Positions 1-8,977 of a stretch of DNA of 64,000 bases are shown here, in pieces. The notes below the pieces were generated by a model. It searched no databases. It saw only the letters and a list, made by a program, of their open reading frames with translations, and had not been told where the DNA came from. The first letter of the stretch is position 1. Each line of letters opens with the position of its first letter. Source of the stretch: an uncultured Pelagibacteraceae bacterium (GTDB lineage Bacteria; Pseudomonadota; Alphaproteobacteria; Pelagibacterales; Pelagibacteraceae). The translations under genes and the position numbers were made by a program. The DNA lies in NCBI GenBank assembly GCA_902632315.1, contig CACPCD010000001.1:1-64000 (forward strand). The letters are read 5' to 3'.

Positions 1-2
1 GG

Positions 3-1397
3 GATGCAGCTTTTACATTGTTTGATGGAGTTCCAACTTTAAAAGACATTAAGAGACTTAAAAATGAGGTTCCAAAGCAAGAGGTTGGAAGATTGTCTTT
101 TAAAGAGCTTACTTTATCAAGAGCAAATAAATCTGTTAGATTATTTAATCATGTAGTTGAAAGTTTGAGCAATGGATACCAACCAAATTTAGATTTACTT
201 AAAAAAGTTGGTTATCTTTATAGAACTACAGCAGTATATGGTTCTGGAAAATTTGGTTTAGCAGATCGTTTTAGAATTAAAGATCGTGAAGAAATTAACG
301 GACCTTTTAGGCTTGAAATGATGTTGGTATATTTGGTAAGACAATTCACTTTTGATCAAGTTAATCATGTTTCAAAATCAAAGAACCCAGAAAAAGCAAT
401 AAAATTAGACTTAAATATATGTAAAAACCTTGGCATAGGAAATTCAACAGGTTTAGGTATGGCACCATTTATTGTTAATCATCCAACACTACTTAACAAT
501 TGGATTCTTTGTCGAGAAAAAGCTCTAAAAAAAATAAGAGAGATAAAGAAAGTAGATCCAGATCATTATAATTTATTCAAAGACTGTGTCAAAAGTTCAA
601 TAAAAAATATTATTAATTGGAATACAGAAAGTGAATATCAGCTTAAAAAAATTAAACTTTTATTCAAAGATCTCAAAAAGTTTATTGATTTTATTGAAAA
701 TAATTTCAACTTTAAAATTGATTATCCTTTTAATGAAATTTACTTATGGTTAGAGAAAGAGACTTCAGATGAATGCATTGAGTACATTGTATCAATAATG
801 ATGGAACCGTATAATGAAATAGTCAAACCTTTAATTAAAGAAATGAGCTCTGATGAGGAAAAATACTTTGATATACCAACAAACAGAACTGTTAAAGATT
901 TAATATTTATTCTTGAAAACAAATATAAGAATATCTTAGCTATTAATTTTGATGAAAAAAGAAATAATGATAAATTTTGGTTTATCTCAAAAAATAAGGA
1001 GGAGCCAAGATTGGCTAGTCGCTTTGAGGAGAATGGCTCTGAACTTGAACAACCACTTGCTATAGCCAGGGATATTAAAAGACTCTATAAAAAATTATTA
1101 AATATTAAAGGAAAATTAACAATAGACAAATTTTTATTCGAAAATTCAGATCTTCGGCACGTAGTGAGAAGAGCTTTTATTGTTGAAAAATTTCCATACT
1201 CTGAAATTCAAGATAATACAATAAGTGAAAATATTGTTCCAATAGATATGTTGCGTTTAAAGCTATCTTTTTTTGGAGCTTTGAAGTTTGATCCAAGATC
1301 TGATAAATGGCTTCGAATATGCATGTTTCAAGGAGCACCTTTACCTGAAGAGCTAAAAAATTTTGACGAACAATGGATCTATAAATCTAACTTATAA
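3..1397 (+). CDS. Conserved hypothetical protein, 5'-truncated by window edge
   Basis: Frame is open to the window start (GAT GCA GCT TTT ACA upstream of the listed TTG start); long ORF directly upstream of a DUF3726-like gene. Confidence 0.75.
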   Translation, partial: DAAFTLFDGVPTLKDIKRLKNEVPKQEVGRLSFKELTLSRANKSVRLFNHVVESLSNGYQPNLDLLKKVGYLYRTTAVYGSGKFGLADRFRIKDREEINGPFRLEMMLVYLVRQFTFDQVNHVSKSKNPEKAIKLDLNICKNLGIGNSTGLGMAPFIVNHPTLLNNWILCREKALKKIREIKKVDPDHYNLFKDCVKSSIKNIINWNTESEYQLKKIKLLFKDLKKFIDFIENNFNFKIDYPFNEIYLWLEKETSDECIEYIVSIMMEPYNEIVKPLIKEMSSDEEKYFDIPTNRTVKDLIFILENKYKNILAINFDEKRNNDKFWFISKNKEEPRLASRFEENGSELEQPLAIARDIKRLYKKLLNIKGKLTIDKFLFENSDLRHVVRRAFIVEKFPYSEIQDNTISENIVPIDMLRLKLSFFGALKFDPRSDKWLRICMFQGAPLPEELKNFDEQWIYKSNL

Positions 1398-1400
1398 TTT

Positions 1401-2012
1401 ATGAGATCTTTAAGTGAAATAGAAACCACATCTAAAAGGGCAAGTAAAGCAGTTGGATTTTCCTGGGGAGAAGCTGAAGAAGTTGGAAAAAGTGTAAGAT
1501 TATTAGAATTGTTCGGATTTCCAGGAATTCAAAATTTAATTCAGTATTATCAAAAAAAAGAAAAGAAAAAATTTGAAAATATATCGGCCATTAATAAAAA
1601 CAATAGACCATCAAAGAATCCTTTTTGTCCTATTTTGTTGGGTATTTGTTTATTGGATCAAATTAGATCACTTGAGAATTCAAAAATATATGCATTTAAC
1701 AAAGTAGCTTTTCCAATTTTACTTCTTCCTTTTTTAAGCAGAAGTTCACAAATTATCGGAAAAAAAATTTTATTTACATTTGATAAAAATAATTTTTTGT
1801 TGAATTTTAATTTAAATATCTTTTCTAATTCTTTTCGGGGAAAATTCCCATCTTTAGCAAAAAAGACTAGAATTTATTTTCTAGATAATAAAGATAATTT
1901 TTCTACGAAAGATTGGAATAAACTTTATCGATTATCCGAGAATACATTTGTGGAAGAAACAGATAGTCTAAAAAAAGGTGCAGCGGGAGCTGGTCTTAAT
2001 GACAATGACTGA
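1401..2012 (+). CDS. DUF3726-like protein
   Basis: ORF; N-terminus SEIETTSKRASKAVGFSWGEAEEVGKSVR resembles the DUF3726 family. Confidence 0.65.
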   Translation: MRSLSEIETTSKRASKAVGFSWGEAEEVGKSVRLLELFGFPGIQNLIQYYQKKEKKKFENISAINKNNRPSKNPFCPILLGICLLDQIRSLENSKIYAFNKVAFPILLLPFLSRSSQIIGKKILFTFDKNNFLLNFNLNIFSNSFRGKFPSLAKKTRIYFLDNKDNFSTKDWNKLYRLSENTFVEETDSLKKGAAGAGLNDND

Positions 2013-2166
2013 ATATCAAAAAATACCAAACGAAAACTTAAAAGATTTAGACAATATATGTGATGAGTGTAAAAAAGAAGATGAAAGCGTAACACAAAAT
2101 CTAATTTTGACTGGTTTTAAGATTTGTAAATCTTGCAGAATAGCCAAAACTATTTTTCCTATTTAA
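2002..2166 (+). CDS. Small protein with two CxxC motifs (zinc-ribbon-like)
   Basis: CDEC...CKSC spacing; in-frame ATG around 2002 overlaps the stop of the upstream gene. Confidence 0.5.
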   Translation, partial: TMTEYQKIPNENLKDLDNICDECKKEDESVTQNLILTGFKICKSCRIAKTIFPI

Positions 2167-2729
2167 CTTACAACATTAGCTTGACCTTGAAATAAAGACA
2201 AAACATACAAAAAAAATATAATTTGTGGTGCAAGAGAGATCAATGTGGTTTTTATGTAATTATTATAATTTAGGACTATATTTAATCCAATGATTAGTGA
2301 AATGTTGTACCAAATATATGTTGCTATAATGAAAAATAAAAATTTTTCATTGAAAACAATAAAATTTAAAAGAAGTGGTGCTTGAGCAAAAGCAACCACA
2401 ATTATAATTTTTCTAAAATTACAGTTTGTTTTTTCGTTTGGAAATAAAATAATTCCAACAAAGTATAAGTAAGTCGTTTTTATCAACCACATTATAAATG
2501 ATGATATAATTATAGTTTTTAAAGATGGCCCTTTAATTGGCCCTAAATCAAATCTTAAATTCATATAATTTAGGAAAGAACTATTAGGAATTATACTTAT
2601 TATTGAACCAAACAATATAATCAGAAGAGCATAGTATATAGATGCCTCACCAAAATTTTTTGTATCACTATAAAGAGATTTATCTAACTTTATAGATCTA
2701 ATTACAATATTGATAAATTCACTGAACAT
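2163..2729 (-). CDS. Yip1-family-like integral membrane protein
   Basis: 188 aa, multiple hydrophobic segments, Yip1-like layout. Confidence 0.55.
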   Translation of the reverse strand: MFSEFINIVIRSIKLDKSLYSDTKNFGEASIYYALLIILFGSIISIIPNSSFLNYMNLRFDLGPIKGPSLKTIIISSFIMWLIKTTYLYFVGIILFPNEKTNCNFRKIIIVVAFAQAPLLLNFIVFNEKFLFFIIATYIWYNISLIIGLNIVLNYNNYIKTTLISLAPQIIFFLYVLSLFQGQANVVS

Positions 2730-2834
2730 TTATTTGTTTTTATTATTTTGCTCAATATATGAAACTATTAAAGGAAATATTATTAAAATAATAACTATTA
2801 AAATGCAAATTACAATCAAGAGTGTTTTTGACAT
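2730..2834 (-). CDS. 34-aa single-TM small protein (not in ORF track)
   Basis: Minus-strand translation MSKTLLIVICILIVIILIIFPLIVSYIEQNNKNK*; its stop TAA (2732-2730) directly abuts the ATG of the Yip1-like gene (2729). Confidence 0.5.
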   Translation of the reverse strand: MSKTLLIVICILIVIILIIFPLIVSYIEQNNKNK

Positions 2835-2844
2835 CAGGTAAATT

Positions 2845-2869
2845 TTAAGGGGAGAAAATCTCCCCTTAA
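2845..2869 (-). terminator. Hairpin terminator of the GcvT-like gene
   Basis: Perfect inverted repeat TTAAGGGGAG-aaaat-CTCCCCTTAA just downstream of the minus-strand stop at 2881; minus strand continues AATTT. Confidence 0.75.
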
Positions 2870-2880
2870 TGAATATTTAG

Positions 2881-4239
2881 TTAACCTTTTACTACTTCTC
2901 TAGTGTTTGCGTTAAAAGATTCTTTGAAAGGTATATCAACCACTACAGCATCTACCGGTTCTCCGGCTTTATTTGAGTATTTTTCTGGAAGGTGTACCTT
3001 AAACTTAGTTCCAATTTTTCCTTTTGGAAAACCATTTGCATTTAAGGTTCCATCAAAAGGAACATACCCCATTGCAATATTCTGACCTTTTTCTGGGTGA
3101 TACCATGGAGAGGTTATAAAACCAACCGGATCACCACCATTCTCATTGGACACTAACCAAAAATCTGGTGCATATTCTTCAATTGGTTTTCCCCCCAATT
3201 CTAAACCAACTAATTGAAGTTTATATGGTTTTTTTCCATCTTTAAGTTCTTTACCCATTTTTTCAAGAGCTGCTTTACCAACATAATCTCCTTTTTTGTT
3301 CCATTCACCTTTTCCTGATAATGAAACTTGGTATCCAAGATTACATTGATATGGATTGTGTTGTGCATCCATGTCTTGACCCCAAGACAAAATTCCAGCT
3401 TGAATTCTTCTATGGTGAGCAGGGGCAATTACCATTAGATTATGTTTTTTACCTGCATCAAGGACTGCATTCCACATATCTTCAGCATATAAAGTTGAGT
3501 CTCTCAAATAAATTTCATAACCAGCTTCTCCAGAAAAACCAGACTGTGAGATTACACAACTTCTACCACCAACTTTTACTTCAGCTAATCCATAAAAAGG
3601 CATGTTATCAAAATCAACTTGATCACCACAAAGATCTTTCATCAGTGCTTTGGATTTTGGTCCTTGAATTTGAACTGGGCTGACATCTATTTCATCAACT
3701 GTGCAATTAAATCTGCCATCCGCATTCACACCTTGTAGATACATTCCTATATCTGAGTCTGATAAAGAAAACCAAAATTCGTCTTTTGAAATTCTTAAAA
3801 GAATTGGATCATTTAATACTCCGCCATAAGCGTTGCATAAAATTACATATCTAGCTCTCATTGGTGAAATTTTTGTTGCATCTCTCGTTATTACATAATC
3901 AACAAACTTTTCAGCATCTGGTCCTTTTACTTGAATTTGTCTTTCGACAGCAACATTCCACATTGTTACATGATTTACTATTGCATCATATTCAACCATT
4001 GCTCCACCGTCTTCAGGTTTTACATAACCTCTAGGATGATAAATACGATTGTATACTGTTGCTCTCCAACATCCTGCTTGCATTGATAAATGCCAATAAG
4101 GTGATTTTCTTACCCTTGTTGAAATTAACATTTCAACTTTTGTTGGACCACTTTGTCTTAAATTATATGGTACTTTCCGATCTGATTGATCAACAGAAGT
4201 AACATGCTTTAGTTTAGTATAGTCAAATTCTTTAGACAT
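2881..4239 (-). CDS. GcvT-superfamily aminomethyltransferase / THF-dependent demethylase-like protein
   Basis: 452 aa with GcvT-like features (VQIQGPKSKALM, SGFSGEAGYEIYLRD, C-terminal barrel); overlaps a MetF-like gene. Confidence 0.8.
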   Translation of the reverse strand: MSKEFDYTKLKHVTSVDQSDRKVPYNLRQSGPTKVEMLISTRVRKSPYWHLSMQAGCWRATVYNRIYHPRGYVKPEDGGAMVEYDAIVNHVTMWNVAVERQIQVKGPDAEKFVDYVITRDATKISPMRARYVILCNAYGGVLNDPILLRISKDEFWFSLSDSDIGMYLQGVNADGRFNCTVDEIDVSPVQIQGPKSKALMKDLCGDQVDFDNMPFYGLAEVKVGGRSCVISQSGFSGEAGYEIYLRDSTLYAEDMWNAVLDAGKKHNLMVIAPAHHRRIQAGILSWGQDMDAQHNPYQCNLGYQVSLSGKGEWNKKGDYVGKAALEKMGKELKDGKKPYKLQLVGLELGGKPIEEYAPDFWLVSNENGGDPVGFITSPWYHPEKGQNIAMGYVPFDGTLNANGFPKGKIGTKFKVHLPEKYSNKAGEPVDAVVVDIPFKESFNANTREVVKG

Positions 4240-4960
4240 AACTGTTCTCCTTCAACCACTTGTTAGTTTCCTTCAAGCCGCCGAATGTATAAATGTGGAA
4301 GAAATCTGTATGCGATTTAACTTTCCCAATTAAATCATTAGGGTCTTTAGGTTTCAATAAATCTAACGCCTTAGTAAAATTAGATTTAAGAAAGTTAAGG
4401 GAATTTTTTGCTCCAACAATATTAGCAAATTTAATTAAGCTAGATATTTTTAGAGGACCAGTAATTCCCACATGCACTGGTACGCTTTGTTTAGAAATAA
4501 AATCTATAATAGGCTGGGGATCTAGTAACCATTGAGTTACAATATAGTCAGCGTAAGGCTTTTTATCTATCATAGCTTTTTCTAATTCTGAATCGGATAT
4601 ATCAGGACTCCCCTCTGGGTGTCCAGCAATTCCTACAGTCATCTTCTCAAAATAACCAGTCTCTAAAAGCTGAAACGAGCTGTCAAATTTTCCCATTGGT
4701 TCTCTTCCGCCACCGATCACCAAAACTTGTTTAACCCCACCGTCTTTACATCTAGAAACATAATCTTTTAGCTGTTTTTCATCTTGCATTGATCTTGCGG
4801 GAAAGTGAGGAACAGGATTAAAACCCTTTTTAACTAACTCAACTGCCTGTTGAGCTGTTTCTTTATAGTCACCTCCAGGCAACATTGTAATGTAAATATC
4901 CTTAACGGAAGGGACAGTTTCTAAATCAGTTGTTGGTCCTATTTCTAAAGAAAAATTCAT
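4232..4960 (-). CDS. Methylenetetrahydrofolate reductase-like protein
   Basis: 242 aa MetF-like TIM barrel (FNPVPHFPARS, VLVIGG, VGIAGHPEG, YADYIVTQWLLD); 8-bp overlap with the GcvT-like gene. Confidence 0.7.
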   Translation of the reverse strand: MNFSLEIGPTTDLETVPSVKDIYITMLPGGDYKETAQQAVELVKKGFNPVPHFPARSMQDEKQLKDYVSRCKDGGVKQVLVIGGGREPMGKFDSSFQLLETGYFEKMTVGIAGHPEGSPDISDSELEKAMIDKKPYADYIVTQWLLDPQPIIDFISKQSVPVHVGITGPLKISSLIKFANIVGAKNSLNFLKSNFTKALDLLKPKDPNDLIGKVKSHTDFFHIYTFGGLKETNKWLKENSYV

Positions 4961-5062
4961 TTTTCAGATAATTATCTTTTTTCAAAAAGCTGTCAAAGAA
5001 ATTCATCACGCAGCTTGCTCGAAATATCTTGCTCAAAAATTGTGGTCGTGATAATTTTTTTT

Positions 5063-6256
5063 GTGGATAGTAATCTAAAAAATACAAAGCTTTCAAAATT
5101 AATTGATTTAAAAAAACTTGAGCGAGTAAATAAGCCAATTGAGGCAGCAAATGGCCTCCCTAATGAGTGTTACACCAAAGAGGATTATTTAGCTTTCGAG
5201 AGAGAAAAAGTTTTCTTTAATAAATGGACTGTTATTGGAGTTGGTAGCTCAATTCCAAACGTTGGGGATACTATTCCATACAATCTGCTCGGGATTCCAT
5301 TAATAATCTTGAGAGGAAAAGATATGGAGATTCGAGTTTTTCATAATGTCTGTAGTCATCGGGGTTTTAAACTTATTGATAAACCCTGTAATTTAAAAAA
5401 CGTAATTAGATGCCCCTATCATTCTTGGTCATATGATTATAAAGGAAATTTAGTAGCAACCCCACACATTGGAGGCTTAAATGTTCATCATTCTGAAAAA
5501 TTTAACAAAAACAAAAGTAGCCTAAAAAAAATAAAAACAAAAATATGGATGGATATTATTTTTGTTAACATCAATTCAAATGAAATTGAGTTCGATGATT
5601 ATATTAAACCATTAGAAGAAAGATGGTCTAAATTTATAAAAAAAGATGATCAAAACCTTATAGTTCACTCAAAGGACTTTGGATATTTCAATCTTGATGT
5701 TAAAAGTAATTGGAAATTTGCAATTGAAAATTACTGTGAAAGTTATCATTTACCAACTATTCATCCAGAGTTAAATAAAGTTTCTAACATTAATGATCAT
5801 TATCATATTCAAGGATTACCCAATAGATTTGCTGGTCAAGGCAGTAAGAAATATGATCAACCAATGAAAGGTAATAAAAAATTTAATACCTTTCCTAATT
5901 GGGATAAAGATTGGTTAAAAAACTCAGAATACGTAGCACTATTCCCAAATGTTATGATCGGTTTACATATTGATCACTTTTATGTTTTTTGGTTAGAACC
6001 AATTGCTATAAATAAAACTATAGAGCATATGCATATGTACTATATCGGAAATGACAGTGCAAATGGAGAAGATTTAAAAGAGTTAAGAAAACAAAATGCG
6101 AGGTTTTGGAAAGATGTCATGATTGAAGACATTAGTGCTATTGAAGGAATGCAAGATGGAAGAAACTCTCCAGTATATAATGGTGGAAATTTTTCACCAG
6201 TAATGGATCAACCAACTCATCAATTTCATAAATGGGTTGCTGAAAATTTAATATAA
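5063..6256 (+). CDS. Rieske [2Fe-2S] ring-hydroxylating-type oxygenase alpha subunit
   Basis: Rieske motif CSHRGFKLIDKPCNLKNVIRCPYHSW and catalytic-domain NWKFAIENYCESYHLPTIHPEL; GTG at 5063 is more likely than the listed TTG at 5015. Confidence 0.85.
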   Translation: MDSNLKNTKLSKLIDLKKLERVNKPIEAANGLPNECYTKEDYLAFEREKVFFNKWTVIGVGSSIPNVGDTIPYNLLGIPLIILRGKDMEIRVFHNVCSHRGFKLIDKPCNLKNVIRCPYHSWSYDYKGNLVATPHIGGLNVHHSEKFNKNKSSLKKIKTKIWMDIIFVNINSNEIEFDDYIKPLEERWSKFIKKDDQNLIVHSKDFGYFNLDVKSNWKFAIENYCESYHLPTIHPELNKVSNINDHYHIQGLPNRFAGQGSKKYDQPMKGNKKFNTFPNWDKDWLKNSEYVALFPNVMIGLHIDHFYVFWLEPIAINKTIEHMHMYYIGNDSANGEDLKELRKQNARFWKDVMIEDISAIEGMQDGRNSPVYNGGNFSPVMDQPTHQFHKWVAENLI

Positions 6257-6257
6257 T

Positions 6258-6665
6258 ATGAAAATAATTCTAATAATGGGCTTACCTGGTTCTGGCAAAA
6301 CAACGTTAGCAAATGAACTTGGTCCCTTGCTTAAAGCAAAAAGATTGAATGCAGATGAAGTAAGGAAAGAAGCAAACGATTGGGATTTTTCTGAGGAAGG
6401 TAGAAAAAGACAAGCAAAAAGAATGGCAGATTTTGCAAAAAAACTTAAGGATGCAGGAAATTTTGTTGTAGCAGATTTTATTTGTCCAACACCAGAGGCT
6501 AGAGCATTATTTCCTGCTGACTATATAATATGGATGGATACAATAAAAGAGGGGAGGTTTGAAGATACTAATAAAATGTTCGTCAAACCAGAAAAGTTTG
6601 ACTATCATGTAACCACTATGGATGCTAAAAATTGGGCACCAAAAATTTTAAAGGAGATAAAATAA
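6258..6665 (+). CDS. APS kinase (CysC)-like P-loop kinase
   Basis: GLPGSGKTTLA Walker A; LNADEVRKEAND and FVVADFICPTPEARALF resemble APS kinase motifs. Confidence 0.7.
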   Translation: MKIILIMGLPGSGKTTLANELGPLLKAKRLNADEVRKEANDWDFSEEGRKRQAKRMADFAKKLKDAGNFVVADFICPTPEARALFPADYIIWMDTIKEGRFEDTNKMFVKPEKFDYHVTTMDAKNWAPKILKEIK

Positions 6666-7039
6666 TGTCATATGAATGGGATAATAAAAAACCAACAGCA
6701 CAAATGCTTGGTAGATGGCAGCCATTTCATGATGGGCACTACACTTTATTCAAAGAAATAATAAAAAAAACTGGCCAGGTATGTATTCAAATTAGGGATG
6801 TTCAGGGTGTTGACGATAACCCTTTTGATTTTGAAACTGTAAAAAAGAATATTGAGGAGAGATTAGATCCAGAATTTAAAGGAAGATTTAAAATTATGTT
6901 AGTGCCAAATATTACAAATATTTGTTATGGAAGAGGTGTAGGTTATAAAATTGAAGAAATTATTTTACCTGAGGAAATTCAGAAGATCTCAGCAACTAAG
7001 ATAAGAGCAAAAATGAGAGAAGAGGGTAAACTAAAGTAG
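6665..7039 (+). CDS. Cytidylyltransferase-fold nucleotidyltransferase
   Basis: GRWQPFHDGHYTLF (HxGH) and ISATKIRAKM (ISxxxIR) motifs; ATG at 6665 overlaps upstream stop. Confidence 0.75.
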   Translation: MSYEWDNKKPTAQMLGRWQPFHDGHYTLFKEIIKKTGQVCIQIRDVQGVDDNPFDFETVKKNIEERLDPEFKGRFKIMLVPNITNICYGRGVGYKIEEIILPEEIQKISATKIRAKMREEGKLK

Positions 7040-7045
7040 TTTCTG

Positions 7046-7819
7046 ATGAATATAAAAATCATTAACTTTGATAAAGCTATAACTAGAGTCATAATCGATG
7101 AAGCAAAAACATACAATTCTCTCTCATTTAAAAATTTGAATGATTTGATTAAAGTTTTTAAAAAGTTAGATAAAGATCAAAAAGTTAAAGTTATTATTCT
7201 TGAAGGTGCTGGAAAAGGTTTTAGTGCAGGACATAACCTAAATGAGGTTAAAAAATTAAAAACTAAAGAGAGATACCAAAAACTCTTTAATCTTTGCTCA
7301 AAATTAATGCTTCAAATAGTTGAAGGTAGAAAACCAGTAATTGCTAAAGTTCATGGAGCAGCATATGCTGCGGGCTGTCAATTAGTTGCTAGTTGCGATC
7401 TTGCATACAGCACTAATGATGCTCTTTTTGCAACACCTGGAGTAAATATAGGATTATTTTGTAGCACACCAATGGTAGCAGTAAGTAGGAAGATAAATCG
7501 AAAACCAATGATGAAAATGCTTTTAACAGGAGATCCAATTAAACCAAGTTATGCAAAAGAAATTGGATTGATAAATGATTTTTTTCCAAAACAAAAATTA
7601 AATAGTGAGGTTTTTAAAATTGCAAAAAAAATTGCCTCAAAATCTAATTTAACAATTAAAATTGGTAAACAAGCTTTTTATAAGCAATTAGAAATGCCAC
7701 TAAAGAAAGCTTATTCATACACTAGTAAAATGATGACACTTAACATGATGTCCATGGACGCTAAAGAGGGTATCTCGGCTTTTATAGAAAAAAGAAAACC
7801 AAAATGGAAAAATAAGTGA
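7046..7819 (+). CDS. Enoyl-CoA hydratase/isomerase family protein
   Basis: Crotonase motifs GAGKGFSAGHNLNE, HGAAYAAGCQLVASCDLAYS. Confidence 0.9.
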   Translation: MNIKIINFDKAITRVIIDEAKTYNSLSFKNLNDLIKVFKKLDKDQKVKVIILEGAGKGFSAGHNLNEVKKLKTKERYQKLFNLCSKLMLQIVEGRKPVIAKVHGAAYAAGCQLVASCDLAYSTNDALFATPGVNIGLFCSTPMVAVSRKINRKPMMKMLLTGDPIKPSYAKEIGLINDFFPKQKLNSEVFKIAKKIASKSNLTIKIGKQAFYKQLEMPLKKAYSYTSKMMTLNMMSMDAKEGISAFIEKRKPKWKNK

Positions 7820-8004
7820 AAACTAAAAATATTCTAACTATTATTTTTATACTAGTTGGTCTTTACTTTATTTTTAACTTTAGAGATCATAATTTTAAAA
7901 GAGCGATTGATGCATGTGTTGCAGGAAGTCAAAAATTAGAAAAGCCTATGACAGTATTAGAGGCCAAAAAATTTTGTGAAGATAAAATTAAAAATAACAA
8001 ATAA
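7816..8004 (+). CDS. Small membrane-anchored hypothetical protein
   Basis: 62 aa, N-terminal TM, two Cys; GTG start overlaps upstream stop. Confidence 0.5.
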   Translation: MKTKNILTIIFILVGLYFIFNFRDHNFKRAIDACVAGSQKLEKPMTVLEAKKFCEDKIKNNK

Positions 8005-8009
8005 ACTTA

Positions 8010-8414
8010 ATGAGTAGCACTAAAGATATTTTATCTAAATTTAAAAGGATTGCACTAGTTGGAGCGAGTAAAAACCTAAAAAAAACATCTTCAATTGTAA
8101 TGAAATTTCTACAAGATTGTGGTTTTAAAGTTTATCCGGTTAATCCGTCCATGAAAGGTGAAAAAATTTTAGGTGAGGAAGTTTTTGGGAGGATTTCAGA
8201 AATAAAAGATCAAGTTGAAATTATTGATGTTTTTCGGCCATCAAATGAGGCAACAGAAATTGCAAAGGAAGCTGTAAAGGTCGGAGCAAAAGTTTTATGG
8301 TTGCAGCTTGATATTAAAAATGAGGAAGCTAGAAGAATTGTTGAGGCTAATAATATTATTTATATTGAGGATAAGTGTACTAAAATTGAATTTGAAAAAT
8401 ATTTAAACCAATGA
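8010..8414 (+). CDS. CoA-binding domain protein (YccU-like)
   Basis: FKRIALVGASKNLKKTSSIVMKFLQDCGFKVYPVNP Rossmann pattern. Confidence 0.85.
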   Translation: MSSTKDILSKFKRIALVGASKNLKKTSSIVMKFLQDCGFKVYPVNPSMKGEKILGEEVFGRISEIKDQVEIIDVFRPSNEATEIAKEAVKVGAKVLWLQLDIKNEEARRIVEANNIIYIEDKCTKIEFEKYLNQ

Positions 8415-8977
8415 AAAAGATTATTTTTTTTATTTTTTTAATTCACTCATCATTACATGCCCAGGAAATAGAAAAAGCATATTTTGCTGGCGGTTGTTTT
8501 TGGTGCATGGAGGAGTCTTTTGAAAAACTTGAGGGAGTTTCAGAAGTCATATCAGGATACTCTGGAGGTAAAACTGAAAATCCAACTTATGAGGAAGTGA
8601 CATATGGAAACACTGGACATCTTGAGGTTATCGAAATTATCTATGATAAAAATAAAGTTACTTTTTCAGAATTACTTGATCATTTTTGGATAAATATTGA
8701 TCCATTTGATAAATATGGCCAATTTTGCGACAAAGGTTATAGTTATAGGTCTGCTGCATTTTATCAAAACAATGAACAAAAATATTTGATTAAAGATAGC
8801 ATTAAAAAACTTGAGAAAAAATTTGAAAAACAAATAGTTACTTATGTAAAAAAATTTGAAAAATTTTACATAGCTGAGACATTCCATCAAGACTATTATC
8901 AAGTTAAATTTTTAAATTATTTGAGGTATAAAAAAGCATGTGGTCGAGAAAAAATGTTAAATAAAATTTGGAATTAA
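8411..8977 (+). CDS. msrA: Peptide-methionine (S)-S-oxide reductase with signal peptide
   Basis: AGGCFWCMEESFEKLEGV and GYSGG motifs; hydrophobic N-terminal signal. Confidence 0.92.
   Translation: MKKIIFFIFLIHSSLHAQEIEKAYFAGGCFWCMEESFEKLEGVSEVISGYSGGKTENPTYEEVTYGNTGHLEVIEIIYDKNKVTFSELLDHFWINIDPFDKYGQFCDKGYSYRSAAFYQNNEQKYLIKDSIKKLEKKFEKQIVTYVKKFEKFYIAETFHQDYYQVKFLNYLRYKKACGREKMLNKIWN

Noticed and set aside
740-922. Minus-strand 60-aa ORF
   Set aside because: Antisense to the first CDS; no start context or conserved features
3210-3683. ORFs at 3210..3428 (-) and 3321..3683 (+)
   Set aside because: Frame-shadow ORFs inside the well-supported GcvT-like gene; low-complexity translations with no domain pattern
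5015-5062. N-terminal MLEISCSKIVVVIIFFVDSN on the Rieske ORF
   Set aside because: TTG start overlapping the divergent promoter region; Rieske homologs do not usually have a hydrophobic leader, so the GTG at 5063 or a later start is preferred
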